Positions 55,388-64,000 of a stretch of 64,000 nt of DNA are shown here, piece after piece. Where the stretch lies: assembly GCA_036346405.1 (NCBI GenBank), contig CM070546.1, positions 98,269,826 through 98,333,825 of the forward strand, written 5' to 3'. The translations under genes and the position numbers were made by a program. The notes under the pieces are model-generated. The model saw only the letters and a program-made list of their open reading frames with translations, made no database searches and was not told where the DNA came from. Origin of the DNA: Phyllostachys edulis. Its lineage: Eukaryota; Streptophyta; Magnoliopsida; Poales; Poaceae. Every line of letters begins with the position of its first letter. Position 1 is the stretch's first letter.

Positions 55388-55955
55388 GATAGTTTACCTT
55401 GATCTCAGTATTAGTTACGATTTACGAATCTATCTGAAGATATTGCAAATTGATCGATGGGCTTTGTTGATATGCTCTGTGATGAACTCATCTTATCTTG
55501 AGATTGAATGTGATAGTTAGTTCATACTTGAGCTCTATTGTATTACTTACTACCAATATGATGTCTTTGTTAATTGGTTTACTTTCGGTTGAAAGCTAGT
55601 TATTACGATTCTTCATGTTCGTTCTATTGAGAGTATTCGCCATTGGTAATCTAATGACTAGTTTGTGATTCTTCTAGTAGTCTGTATGAGCTCATTCAAC
55701 TTTTCATTTGCCATCTTGATCTCTATAGTCAACCTCTGCTTTGATGGAAGTTTAATCTATTTTAGCTTAATGCTGAGATCATTTGACGTTAAGCAAAGTA
55801 TTGTTTAGAGCTCATAGTTTGAAGTTATATTATCATATTCATTTAATGAAGAGTATAGACAATAGGATTGAGATGGCAAAGACTTGTTCTTTAGCTACTC
55901 TCCTTCTGAGAGCACATAATATCATCAATCTCTATGTTGGGATTAAACCTTTGCT
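54608..55955 (+). repeat. ~630-bp tandem duplication with a (TA)n tract between the halves
   Basis: The copy starting GTGAGTTCTTGTGCGGCATC at 54610 is repeated from 55243 (GTGAGTTCTTGTGCAAAGAT). Both run through TTTACGAATCTATCTGAAGA and GAGCACATAATATCATCAAT. The second copy contains (TA)43 or so at 55298-55384 where the first has only a short TATATATAT. Confidence 0.85.
55298..55384. repeat. (TA)n microsatellite, ~87 bp
   Basis: Uninterrupted TA dinucleotides within the second copy of the duplication. Confidence 0.95.
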
Positions 55956-56119
55956 TAGCATTTCCTTCGTCGATCATTTTACTTGATTCTAGTTCTATGT
56001 CTTCATTAAAGGCTAGTCTTCTGTACATGAAGCATTAAACCTTTGCTTAGCATTTTCTTCGTCGATCCTGACACACTTGAGTGTACCTTTGCTTTGTGCC
56101 AATCCTCCACGGCACGAAG

Positions 56120-56745
56120 CAAATGGTATACTCCAGTGTGTCGAGCTCGATGAAGTAGGCTCGGGCAAAGATCACAAGAGAAGCTGGTGGATTAAGGAGT
56201 GTTAGAATAGAAGCTGGTGGATTAAGGAGTGTTAGGAATGTTAGTAGTCTGTATGAGCTCATTCAACTTTTCATTTGCCATCTTGATCTCTATAGTCAAC
56301 CTCTGTACTTCTTCCTGAGATTAATTTGGGACACTTGCAATAAATTTTATTGCATATGTAACTTATATAGATTGCAAATGGTACACTCCAGTGTGTCGAG
56401 CTCGATGAAGTAGGCTCAGACAAAGATAGGCTCGGGCAAAAGATTTATATCACTAGTTTCTATCTATACAAAGATCACAAGAGAAGCTGGTGGATTAAGG
56501 AGTGTTAGGAGTGTTAGAATAGAAGCTCGTGGATTAATGAGTGTTAGGAATGTTAGTAGTCTGTATGAGCTCATTCAACTTTTCATTTGCCATCTTGATC
56601 TCTATAGTCAACCTCTGTACTTCTTCCTGAGATTAATTGTTTCATATTTATGCTGGAATGTTAGTAGTCCGTATGAGCTCATTCAACTTTTCATTTGCCA
56701 TCTTGATCTCTATAGTCAACCTCTGTACTTCTTCCTGAGAGCAAG
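56120..56745 (+). repeat. Reiterated ~80-bp segments before the CACTA-2 transposase-like gene
   Basis: CTGTATGAGCTCATTCAACT...TACTTCTTCCTGAGA occurs at about 56240, 56560 and 56670, and CACTCCAGTGTGTCGAGCTC...GGAGTGTTAG at about 56130 and 56385. They look like stuttered copies of an intron-exon border. Confidence 0.75.
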
Positions 56746-56753
56746 TAAGCGAG

Positions 56754-57890
56754 ATGGCAGAGGCACCGTCTTCGCGACCGTCACCGACGCCGCAGATGGA
56801 AGAGGCGCCGACGAGGCTGCCAACACCGAGCCCGCAGATGGAAGAGGCGCCGACAAGGCCGCCATCACCGTCGACGATAATGACACGGAAGCGAGATGGC
56901 AGAGGACAATCGAAAATGCCTTTGGGCCGACTAGTCATCACGGAGGTCAGTGACTTTGGGGTCCCTCTGAGTCCCAAGAGATCAGCGGCGGGATTCCGGA
57001 CCGTCTGTTTGATACTTGGAAGGGAACAGGTCCCCATCACCACACCAAGGTGGAAGGACCTGACGAAAGAAGCGAAAGGCATACTGTGGACAGAACTTTC
57101 AGAGAAGTTCACTATTCCAGAAGCAGACGTGGCACGCGTGCGACGGACGGCGATGCTCACGATAGATAAATCGTGGAGGACCTTCAAGAGCATTCTTGTC
57201 ACGAAATGCGTGAACACGGGTCGACGCCTTCACAAGCGATATAGATTCTTGACGGAAGCATGGGACACCTTTGTGGCTATAAAACGACGGCGAATTTAAG
57301 GAGAAAAGTGCGGCGCACAAAGCTCTCGGACACGAAACACTCACCCGACAGACTTCGGCACCGCCGGTACGCGGTAAATCTGAGAATGGGCGGCGGAGGA
57401 GCAGAACCCGTTTCTGATGTCACGCACCAGCGTTCCCTAAATTTGGTTAAAAGTGAGGGCAAAAGTCTCGTCTTGAGCAAAGATCTCTTTCACAAACCCA
57501 CGGACCAGAAGTGTCCCAGCGTCTGTAAATCGTCGAACTACCTAGTTAATAAGTCCGTAACTTCATAGTGTCTATAATAACATGATGACCTCTTGCAGCG
57601 TGACTTGACTGCCCAAGCTTCCCAAGGCTCCTTCCATGCAGACAGGGAGAACGATATACTATCTACGGCCTTGGGAAACAAGGAGCACCCGGGTCGCACG
57701 CAAGGCCTTGGGGTTAACGTACCTTGGAGTCATGGATTTGTGGACGACTACTGCACGTATAGGAGTAGGAAGAGATCCAAGGCCGAGCACGACGACCGGT
57801 TGGTACAGATGATTACTAACAAATTTGAAGAAAAGATAGCGAATTGCGAGTCAATCGGAGATAGTACTCTGAGCGGTGATGCATAAGCCG
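56754..57890 (+). pseudogene. Plant transposase-like protein (Ptta/En/Spm type, PF03004-like) of CACTA-2
   Basis: From the ATG at 56754 (MAEAPSSRPSPTPQMEEAPT) a Pro/Glu repeat (QMEEAPTR twice) leads into the domain LGREQVPITTPRWKDLTKEA, KGILWTELSEKFTIPEADVA, then KSWRTFKSILVTKCVNTGRR. The blocks W-DL-KE, W-L--F-IP, SWR-FK and a late GTGGYA-like RRYAV match plant Ptta/En/Spm-type transposase-associated proteins. The frame ends at a TAA at 57297-57299; the homology goes on in the other frames (YKTTANLRRKVRR, LRHRRYAVNLRM, then VPWSHGFVDDY) to about 57890. It probably acts as a DNA-binding partner of TNP2 rather than as the catalytic enzyme. Confidence 0.65.
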
Positions 57891-58117
57891 CCCGTTAATC
57901 GGGAGGCGGTCCTCCTCGGCGTCGGAGTAGCATCGCATCCGCGCATAATTCTGAACATGACGACGCTCGAGTACCGATAGGCGACATCCGATCACCGATA
58001 GATTTACATCAAGGTAACGTACATCTATGGAATGCACCAAAGATAGACCTATAGGGCGTCTTAGCTAATTATGTCGTTTATAGGAGCCGACGCCGTGCAA
58101 GCTCCAAGTGAGGACGG

Positions 58118-59540
58118 ATGGGTCCCTTTGTATTGAGGCTGCTTGCGAGGATGGTGTATCCATACGAGGAAGAAGGCGGTCTTGACGGTGCCGGTGGCGC
58201 AGGTTACTCAAGGTCAGTGGATATGGTACATGTCAATTTCCGAGCCATCCCACGAAGATTTGCGAACGAAGAGATCACAACACTAGGGATGCCGTCCACT
58301 TTTATCCAAGGGCCCAAGAACAACATCGCCCTGGACCCAGCAGTGCCGCGATCTGGACACAACCATTCCTCTCCAATGGGACCCTCGATGACTCCACCTC
58401 ATGTTGTTCCCGAGTCGTCTCACAAAAAGACGCTGCCAATCGCTAAGGCCAAATCGAAATCAACGAGCGTTAAAGCGCCTCCCAAGTCCGGAAGTCCGGA
58501 AGTCCGCGATACCACGGAACTACATCATCGAAAACCGTTGTGCTCGACGCGATATTAATGCCTGTTGGATATGCTTGTCGCTTTGCATGCAGTACTTGGA
58601 CAAGACCCAAAAGAAGGGTTGCGATCTTTGGAATCACCGTTGAATCTGAGGACAAGCATTTCTTCAGCGGGACGAGGTACTTCGTCGTGGGCTTCAACGA
58701 CTTATATGAACTATTCAACCTCGTTGGCCTCGGCGTCTCGCTTCTACGATGTTGGACAATCGTAAGTGCATACAATCAAGTTCTACGTTCATGTAATACT
58801 AGATAAATATCACAACTCATTGCTTATGTATAGATACATCTTTGAAAAATGTCAGGGAATGGAAAGAACCGTGGGTTTCCTCGACCCACATGTGGTATCG
58901 TTGCAAACCATCCAACAAGACTAGCCCTCGCCGAGAAATACATAACGAGGTCATTGCTTCGCGAGCGAACATGAAGTACATAGTGGTGCCCTACAACCGA
59001 GGGTAAGTGTCACTACTTGCTATACAAATTTTATTTGTACTTTATCTGAACACGAACTTAGGTTTAATGACTATAGCGACATACATGAGTAGGTACCATT
59101 TGGATCCTTTTAGTTATTATACCCAAGAGGAACCATGTGATATACCTTGATTCCCTAAACCGCAACAAGCACGACTTGACATTCTAAGAGGAATACTCGA
59201 GAGGTATGCTCATTTCCTCCTTACATAACTCTATTGTAGTCTTCATTCATTTGAAATGGCGAGGATAACTTTTTGAATCATGTAGGTCGTTCATCAATTA
59301 TGTTGCCAACAAAGGAATATACGATGGAAAGAGCGCCTAACTAACACATAGGATGGATTTTCGATGCAGCGCTACAACACGATAATCCTATATCATACTT
59401 CATAATAACGCGTCTCGAATCGACTATACCTATATATGTAATTCTATTTTTGCGGTGGCCGCCAAAAAAAGATGATGAGTTATGTGCAATCTACGTGCGC
59501 TATCATATGCAACTAATCCTTAGAGCTAGGAAGAAGGATC
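58118..59540 (+). pseudogene. Ulp1-like cysteine protease (C48) region of CACTA-2, degenerate
   Basis: An open frame from 58118 (MGPFVLRLLARMVYPYEEEG) with a Lys/Ser-rich end is followed, across frames and introns, by FVVGFNDLYELFNLVGLGVS, then ERTVGFLDPHVVSLQTIQ, then HWILLVIIPKRNHVIYLDSL with N (about 59097-59160, bearing the His and Asp of the catalytic set), RSFINYVANKGIYDGKSA, and PPKKDDELCAIYVRYHMQLI with the candidate catalytic Cys at about 59487. This is the layout of the SUMO-protease-like domains carried by several plant DNA transposons. Stops and frame changes mean that this copy is probably dead; the Gly that usually follows the Cys is Ala. Confidence 0.65.
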
Positions 59541-59544
59541 CTGA

Positions 59545-60004
59545 GGTTTGTCAATCTCGAAATAATTATTTCCTAATTATAAATTTAAATATATATAGCT
59601 TACCACTTTACTCTTGGTAGCGACAGGTCTTGGATTTACAATGTGATTCACTTTCGTTGCGAAGAGATCAAGGACATTCGAGGAAGCTCGCACCTTTATC
59701 AATCTGAAATCATTAACGACAATGGAGAGTTTCACTCCGCCAACCGAGAGCATCACCCGTCGACACCTCTCAACGTAAACAATTGTAATCCAGTTGTAAC
59801 TATAGCGACAATACTTCAACAAATGCGATCTTTTGTAATTTATTTTGAGTAATGATCACTTTGAGTTGTCAACAATTGATTATCTCTAATGAATCTATTT
59901 TTGTGCATGCTTGAATCTGTTTTGTGCATGCTTGTTTTCAGAGGGCATGGCTAGCAATTCCCGAGGCTAGCGTAAAAACAAAAAAATTATGGTCGTGGGT
60001 TTTG
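59545..60004 (+). other. 3' end of the CACTA-2 gene region; short helical tail
   Basis: A frame at about 59630-59850 (WIYNVIHFRCEEIKDIRGSS; SANREHHPSTPLNVNNC) may be the C-terminal exon after the protease domain. The rest is non-coding up to the subterminal repeats. Confidence 0.35.
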
Positions 60005-60437
60005 AGCTATCACAGAGCGATTTTTTGTTAAAACCGCTCAGGAAAGCAAGTATCACTGAGCGGTTTCTACTAACAACCGCTGCGTGATACGAAATATCAC
60101 TGAATCGTTATAAAACAAACCGCTCAGTGATCCGCGAATATCACAGAGCGGTTCTTAGTAAAAGCCGTCTGTGATAGTCACAAATCACATCACGAGCGGT
60201 TTTGTTCGAACCGTCTATGATATTCCCATATCACGATGGTTTTAGTCCAAACTGTCTGTGATACTAGCCTTCACAGACGGTTTTTTATTAAAACCGTCTG
60301 TGATATTGCGTATCACAGACGATTTTTTACCGTCTGTGATAATGGCCTATTATCACAGACCAACAAACATAGACGGTTCAGAAACCATCTGTGATGACGG
60401 TTCCGAACCGTCTATGATGTGGCTTCCTGTAGTAGTG
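60005..60437. repeat. Subterminal repeats and right terminus of CACTA-2
   Basis: About fifteen copies of the motif in both orientations, grading from CACTGAGCGGTT on the inner side to CACAGACGGTT near the terminus. Confidence 0.85.
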
Positions 60438-62898
60438 AATTGTACTTGCCTTTCGAACTGCGATGCGTTAGGAGGTAAGGACGAAGCCGCTAATCTTGAA
60501 TTCCCTCCTCCTACACAAATTAATTACTTGAACAAGAAACAACGTGAATAGGACGCTACTCGAAACGCTTAATCGCATCAACCTCAACCCAAGGTTCACA
60601 TGGTCGTTCTACCCAATTAACCCGACAGATTAACAGGACGACAAACTGGACAGCAGTACTAAACAAAGCATAACTTTTGATCTGAGACTCAAAACGGAGT
60701 GAGCTCAGGTCCTATGGAAAGATAACGAAAATATCCACATTAAACTAGTTGGGTGAATTCTTTAATTCGGCCAAAATATTAGGCTAACAATTAGATGAAA
60801 GACTATTGCAGAATCTACCTAGCAGAAAAAGACAGCAGTAAAGAAATGATCATAACTTTTATTCTACAAATCCAATTAGAGTGTTCTTTATTAATTTGAA
60901 AATATGATAAAATTATCTACATAAATCTTTTGGGATGACAAGTCTGAATCTGATCCTAACCAAATCATATTTTATTAAACATCTTTACTAACAATTCTCA
61001 TCAGGTTTTTAGGACAGTAGGAAAGAATCGATCGTAACTTTTGAACCGTAAATCAGAATTTAGTGATCTTGGTGGCTGCAGAAAGCTAAGAACAATTCTC
61101 ACATAACTCTAGTATATGGGATCTTCAAATTGGTAACCTAAACACATGAAAACCGTCACGCAAGGTACTGGACAGAATTGATCTAATTGCAGCAGGGAAC
61201 CGATCTACTAAACGTAATCGATTGCGCATCTAAAATGATACAAACAGTGAAGAAAACCCTTTGTTACCCTTGAAGAATCGCAGGAAGATGAAGAACAAAA
61301 CCCACGAAGAAGTTCTCCTTTTCTCCTCCTTTCTCTCCCTTCTTCTTCCTCCCGATGGCCAGCAGCAAGGAGCAGCAAAGGGGGCGACATGGAGGGCATG
61401 GCAGCAGGGGGAGGAGGGTTTGCTACAGTGGTGGCATGCTACAGTAGCCATGTGCTACAGTAAAATAAGCCTAGGTTTGTTTGCCCCCTTCTTAAACCAA
61501 CTTCCCACTTGGGCCAAACAACGTGGGCCGAAAGCCCAATATTATTTCTCCAATAAAAATCTGATTTCTCTTTTTAATTCCTATTAAATACCTTTCTCAT
61601 TTCAATTAATTCTCTAATGTTAAACAGGATATTACATAATCGCGGTTGGATACTTTCTTTGTTAGGAGAAATCCCTCTCTGAACTAGATTGCACTCGATA
61701 TTGAATAAATTCTCTCCTGAATAATATATCATCTCCATTTGATATTCGGGGTATTACAAGAAACACCTCACATGGGGGACCTAACTCAATAGAATTTTCT
61801 TAACAAAAACGACCGTATCTCGATTCTCTCAGGCCGACATACCTAAGGAAGTGTGCTATTTTCGAAGGCATCTGAAGGCTTATGGGCTAATCGAGTTGTA
61901 TGGGTAAAGTAGTACACCTCTGCAGAGATAAAACTATTCGAATAGCCATGTCCACGGTTATGGACAACCGCTTGAGTTCGGGAGTTACTGTCGTTAGACT
62001 TTGAATTTAAATTGTGGGTACAATCGGTATTCGGCATGAATGGGATGTTCATGTATTTTGTTGTATCAAAGTGGGCTACCACTTTGGTGATTGTTTGATT
62101 CATTTGTTAATCATTTTATTACTTTATCATGTGATTTACTTCTACTTCAAATCTGTTTTCAAAATGGCAATTGATAAACTAGTATGTGTAGGTTAAAAGT
62201 TGTTACGTCTTTCGCAAAACTAAGCCAATATGAGCCATCCTTTGGAACAACCTCTAGCATAACTTATTTTTATTTGTGTAAGACTTGTGAGTACATTTGT
62301 ACTCAACCCGGATGCTACAATTTCAGGTGAGGAAGACTTTGAGCCCGTTGAGCTCGTTAGTGTCGATATAGGCGACACTGACGAATAGTGCTATTATTTA
62401 ACTCCCAGTCGGTTGCTGATGGGTTATGGGGCATACCATGCTGGACTTTTGGTTTATTTACATTGCTTCCACTGTTACTTTATGTTCTTATTTGAATTTG
62501 GCCGGTTGGCCACTTGTAATAGTAGTAGACTTAAACTATTATGATGTATGCCTTTTGAACTATGAATGTATGAATGTTGTATGGATGTGATCAATGCTAT
62601 ATGTGAGTTTGGGGCATGTTGGTCGCTGATCTTGGGAGCCAACATGATCTCATGCTCGCTGTCCATGGCTTCCCATTTAACTCACTAAGTGTAGTGCTTG
62701 GACTGTTAGAGAACCGATTATCATGTAGTGCTCGCAGAGGTGCAGTATGCATGATCGTCGGGGCTTTAGTTTTCGGTCAAGCCTCTCGCTTAGATGGATT
62801 TAAGTTGGAATCCATTCACACGGGAGACCCAGTGTTATCTCCATAAGGCCGGGAATGCCTTGGTCTTACGGAAATAACTCGGGGGTCCCCACACCTAT

Positions 62899-63215
62899 TC
62901 TCATCAAAAGGACAGTCCACATCCTGCATATCGTTGACTTCCACGGCGATGTAGTTATTATTAACTTCCTATATAATCTGTTCTTCACCGTGACTGGTCC
63001 AACATGTTTACCCTTTTTTGAAACCCCTTCGAATCAAGTGCGCTTCGATCTACGCTGGGTTGTTAAACATATTCAGATTACCACAATCAATGCATGGACA
63101 GTACATAAATTGTATCCCCTTCTTCAACATATCCTGTTCGACGGCTCTTCTAAAAGCAGACACGCCATTAATGTACTTTTCACTCACACAGTTCTCACCG
63201 TACATCCAGTTTCAG
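62899..63215 (-). pseudogene. Transposase-associated domain of the CACTA-3 TNP2 gene
   Basis: Minus strand: WMYGENCVSEKYINGVSAFR, EQDMLKKGIQFMYCPCIDCG, NLNMFNNPA, stop, IEAHLIRRGFKKG, then after a frame change to DVDCPFDENR at the gypsy insertion point. The signature W-MYG, then SEKYI-GV, then CPC-DC-N is the conserved transposase-associated (Transpos_assoc) domain at the N-terminus of CACTA transposases. It joins the block at 37864 exactly when the gypsy element and one CCTAT are removed. One stop and a frameshift show decay. Confidence 0.85.
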
Positions 63216-63574
63216 TCCATCCACGCTACGCACATAACAAATTAGTATTAAATTATATTAATAAACCACAAATACTCTTCCTGTTGACTAAACATACTAA
63301 AATTGATTAGCGATTAACCTAGGGAAAATATAAAGGGTTACAGATCGTTACCTTCGGAGCTCACGATGAAAATTCCAAATATCCCGTGGGATCCTCCTCC
63401 CTAGCTTCCTCCTTCCCTTCTCCTCTCTTTAGCTTCCTCCATTCCTTCCCTTCCTTCTCCTCTCTAAGGTGGCGCAATGGGGGAGAAGGCAGCAGGGGTG
63501 GTGGCTCAAACAAGAAGGGGGTGGAGGCACTAAGGGTAGGGCTGTCTGTCAGGACGACTAGTTATATAAAATGG
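63216..63574 (-). other. 5' leader region of the CACTA-3 transposase gene
   Basis: Between the transposase-associated domain and the subterminal repeats. It has an AT-rich part (63235-63330) and a Ser/Ser-rich CT stretch (63400-63470) that may be the 5' untranslated leader. No other gene is seen. Confidence 0.35.
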
Positions 63575-63845
63575 ATGCATATCACAAAAGGTTCTTAATA
63601 AGAACTGTCTGTGAAGTTTCGCTATCACAGACGGTTCTTACATAGATAGTTATTGTTAATAACCGTCTGTGACGTATGCAATTATCACATGCAGTTATTA
63701 TTAAGAACCGTCTATGAATTATCACAGATGGTTCTATTTATATACCGTTTGTGATAATTACGTATCACAGACGGTTCCCAACACAAATGGTTCCCCGAGA
63801 ACCGTCTGTGATGAGGCATCCAGTATAGCCTGTTTTGTAGTAATG
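63575..63845. repeat. Subterminal repeats and right terminus of CACTA-3
   Basis: Eight or more copies of ATCACAGACGGTT / AACCGTCTGTGAT, then GCCTGTTTTGTAGTAATG. The minus strand thus begins CATTACTACAAAACAGGC, one base away from the start of CACTA-2 over 18 bases. Confidence 0.85.
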
Positions 63846-64000
63846 ACAGCATCGGCAGGTAGAGCAGATCAGCGCATGACAACTAGGAGGCTCCACGTAC
63901 GGTGTCTTCAGTCGTTGGTTCTTCGAAAATTTGAGAAGAAAGTACTACAATCATTCACCCCTCTCTGATTGTGGCATTCGATCCTACAGACTCCTTTTCC
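63846..64000. other. Flank of CACTA-3; nothing recognised
   Basis: 155 bases to the window end with no identifiable gene or repeat. Confidence 0.3.

Larger units (their letters stand above)
52517..60437 (+). mobile_element. CACTA-2: 7.9-kb CACTA (En/Spm) element
   Basis: Begins CACTACTACAAAACAGGC and ends GGCTTCCTGTAGTAGTG, with the 3-bp duplication AAT exact on both sides (52514-52516, 60438-60440). Subterminal repeats of GAGCGGTT and CACAGACGGTT type fill 52545-52850 and 60005-60420. Inside: an unknown ORF with its own TATA box on the minus strand, an internal repeat array, a GC-rich first exon with minisatellite, a long intron-like region with tandem duplications, then a transposase-like gene and a Ulp1-like protease region on the plus strand. 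No TNP2 is seen, so movement would need help from another element. Confidence 0.9.
51257..61758. mobile_element. Solo LTR (2578 bp without CACTA-2) in the gypsy 3' LTR
   Basis: Begins TGTAATACCCTGG and ends CGGGGTATTACA. AGAAA is duplicated exactly at 51252-51256 and 61759-61763. It shares long stretches with the solo LTR at 41426-43669, for example TTACCCTTGAAGAATCGCAG at 61264. CACTA-2 is inserted at 52517. It has a 61-bp tandem duplication at about 51842-51963 and no coding region. Confidence 0.9.
37870..62893 (+). mobile_element. Ty3-gypsy retrotransposon (chromovirus, Tekay/Del-like) with nested insertions
   Basis: The 5' LTR is 37870-39590 and the 3' LTR 47768-62893 (with insertions); CCTAT is duplicated exactly at 37865-37869 and 62894-62898. 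The primer binding site, an extra ORF, zinc knuckles, protease, reverse transcriptase, RNase H, integrase and a polypurine tract follow in Ty3-gypsy order. The integrase ends in a GPY/F module and a chromodomain-like tail (WSNHTEYEATWEREDLM), which with LTRs over 4 kb points to the Tekay/Del chromovirus group. Many in-frame stops make it inactive. It lies in the transposase gene of CACTA-3. Confidence 0.9.
47768..62893 (+). repeat. 3' LTR of the gypsy element (about 4.6 kb without its insertion)
   Basis: Pieces 47768-51256 and 61764-62893 align with the 5' LTR at both ends; the segment 48060-50958 is missing from the 5' LTR. The latter holds a GC-rich zone (48240-48720 and 49540-49800) with CGGTCCGA/GGACCGTCCGATC words, reminiscent of the GGTCCAGATC zone in the 5.35-kb solo LTR. 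No gene is seen in it; the open frame at 48576-48941 has no recognisable motif. Its end, GGTCCCCACA, is followed by the CCTAT duplication. Confidence 0.85.
29035..63845 (-). mobile_element. CACTA-3: TNP2-encoding CACTA element, truncated, hosting all nested insertions to its right
   Basis: The right end has subterminal CACAGACGGTT repeats (63575-63825) and a terminus reading on the minus strand CATTACTACAAAACAGGC, i.e. the CACTA end of CACTA-2 with one changed base. The minus strand then codes for transposase-associated domain, TNP2 transposase and C-terminal DUF4216 block, interrupted at two points by insertions with clean target duplications (CCTAT, CTACC). At the left another repeat array (29148-29262) and a leader (GCTAGGGTTTGCACCC on the minus strand) are present, but no second terminus is found before the E2F piece, so the element seems truncated near 29035. 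Confidence 0.75.

Overview
This window is nuclear DNA of a grass (Poaceae). The host gene in it is a chloroplast protoporphyrinogen oxidase with grass-type exons, and almost everything else is plant transposable elements: CACTA (En/Spm), Mutator-like (MULE), Helitron, Stowaway-like MITE, Ty1-copia and Ty3-gypsy. There are no operons, CRISPR arrays or rRNA genes, and I recognised no tRNA gene. Coding sequences are intron-split or decayed, so most are annotated as pseudogenes.

Left part (1-5228): a minus-strand Ty3-gypsy element (gag start, primer binding site and 431-bp 5' LTR) sits inside exon 8 of a minus-strand PPO1 gene. PPO1 exons 1-8 are recognisable, but the gene also carries a missing start of exon 2 with a stop, a lost splice acceptor, a 7-bp duplication and a 1-bp deletion.

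5229-12621: a MULE with ~90-bp terminal inverted repeats and a near-perfect 9-bp target duplication. It contains a 31-bp minisatellite split by a 3.4-kb CACTA element (CACTA-1), which itself holds a large foldback hairpin and a short unknown ORF.

12741-26787: Helitron territory, read on the minus strand. An outer Helitron carries an Aux/IAA gene fragment (degron GWPP visible), which is interrupted by a 1.3-kb Pack-MULE-like element (perfect 9-bp target duplication) and by a Ty1-copia element (5-bp duplication GGCAG). The copia element contains a second Helitron with fragments of three unrelated genes: a DUF185-type methyltransferase, sterol C24-methyltransferase SMT1 and a cis-prenyltransferase.

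26788-29035: microsatellites, a GC-rich stretch and an E2F gene fragment.

29035-63845: a minus-strand CACTA element (CACTA-3) coding for a TNP2-type transposase. It is broken by a 5.35-kb solo LTR (30552-35904) and by a 25-kb Ty3-gypsy block (37870-62893, chromodomain-type integrase end). That gypsy element is invaded by one solo LTR in its coding part (41426-43669) and by another in its 3' LTR (51257-61758); the latter contains a complete CACTA element (CACTA-2, 52517-60437). The target duplications fix the order of insertion.

CACTA-1 and CACTA-2 share an unidentified ORF with its own TATA box, carried in opposite orientations. CACTA-2 also encodes a plant-transposase-like protein followed by a degenerate Ulp1-type cysteine protease domain.
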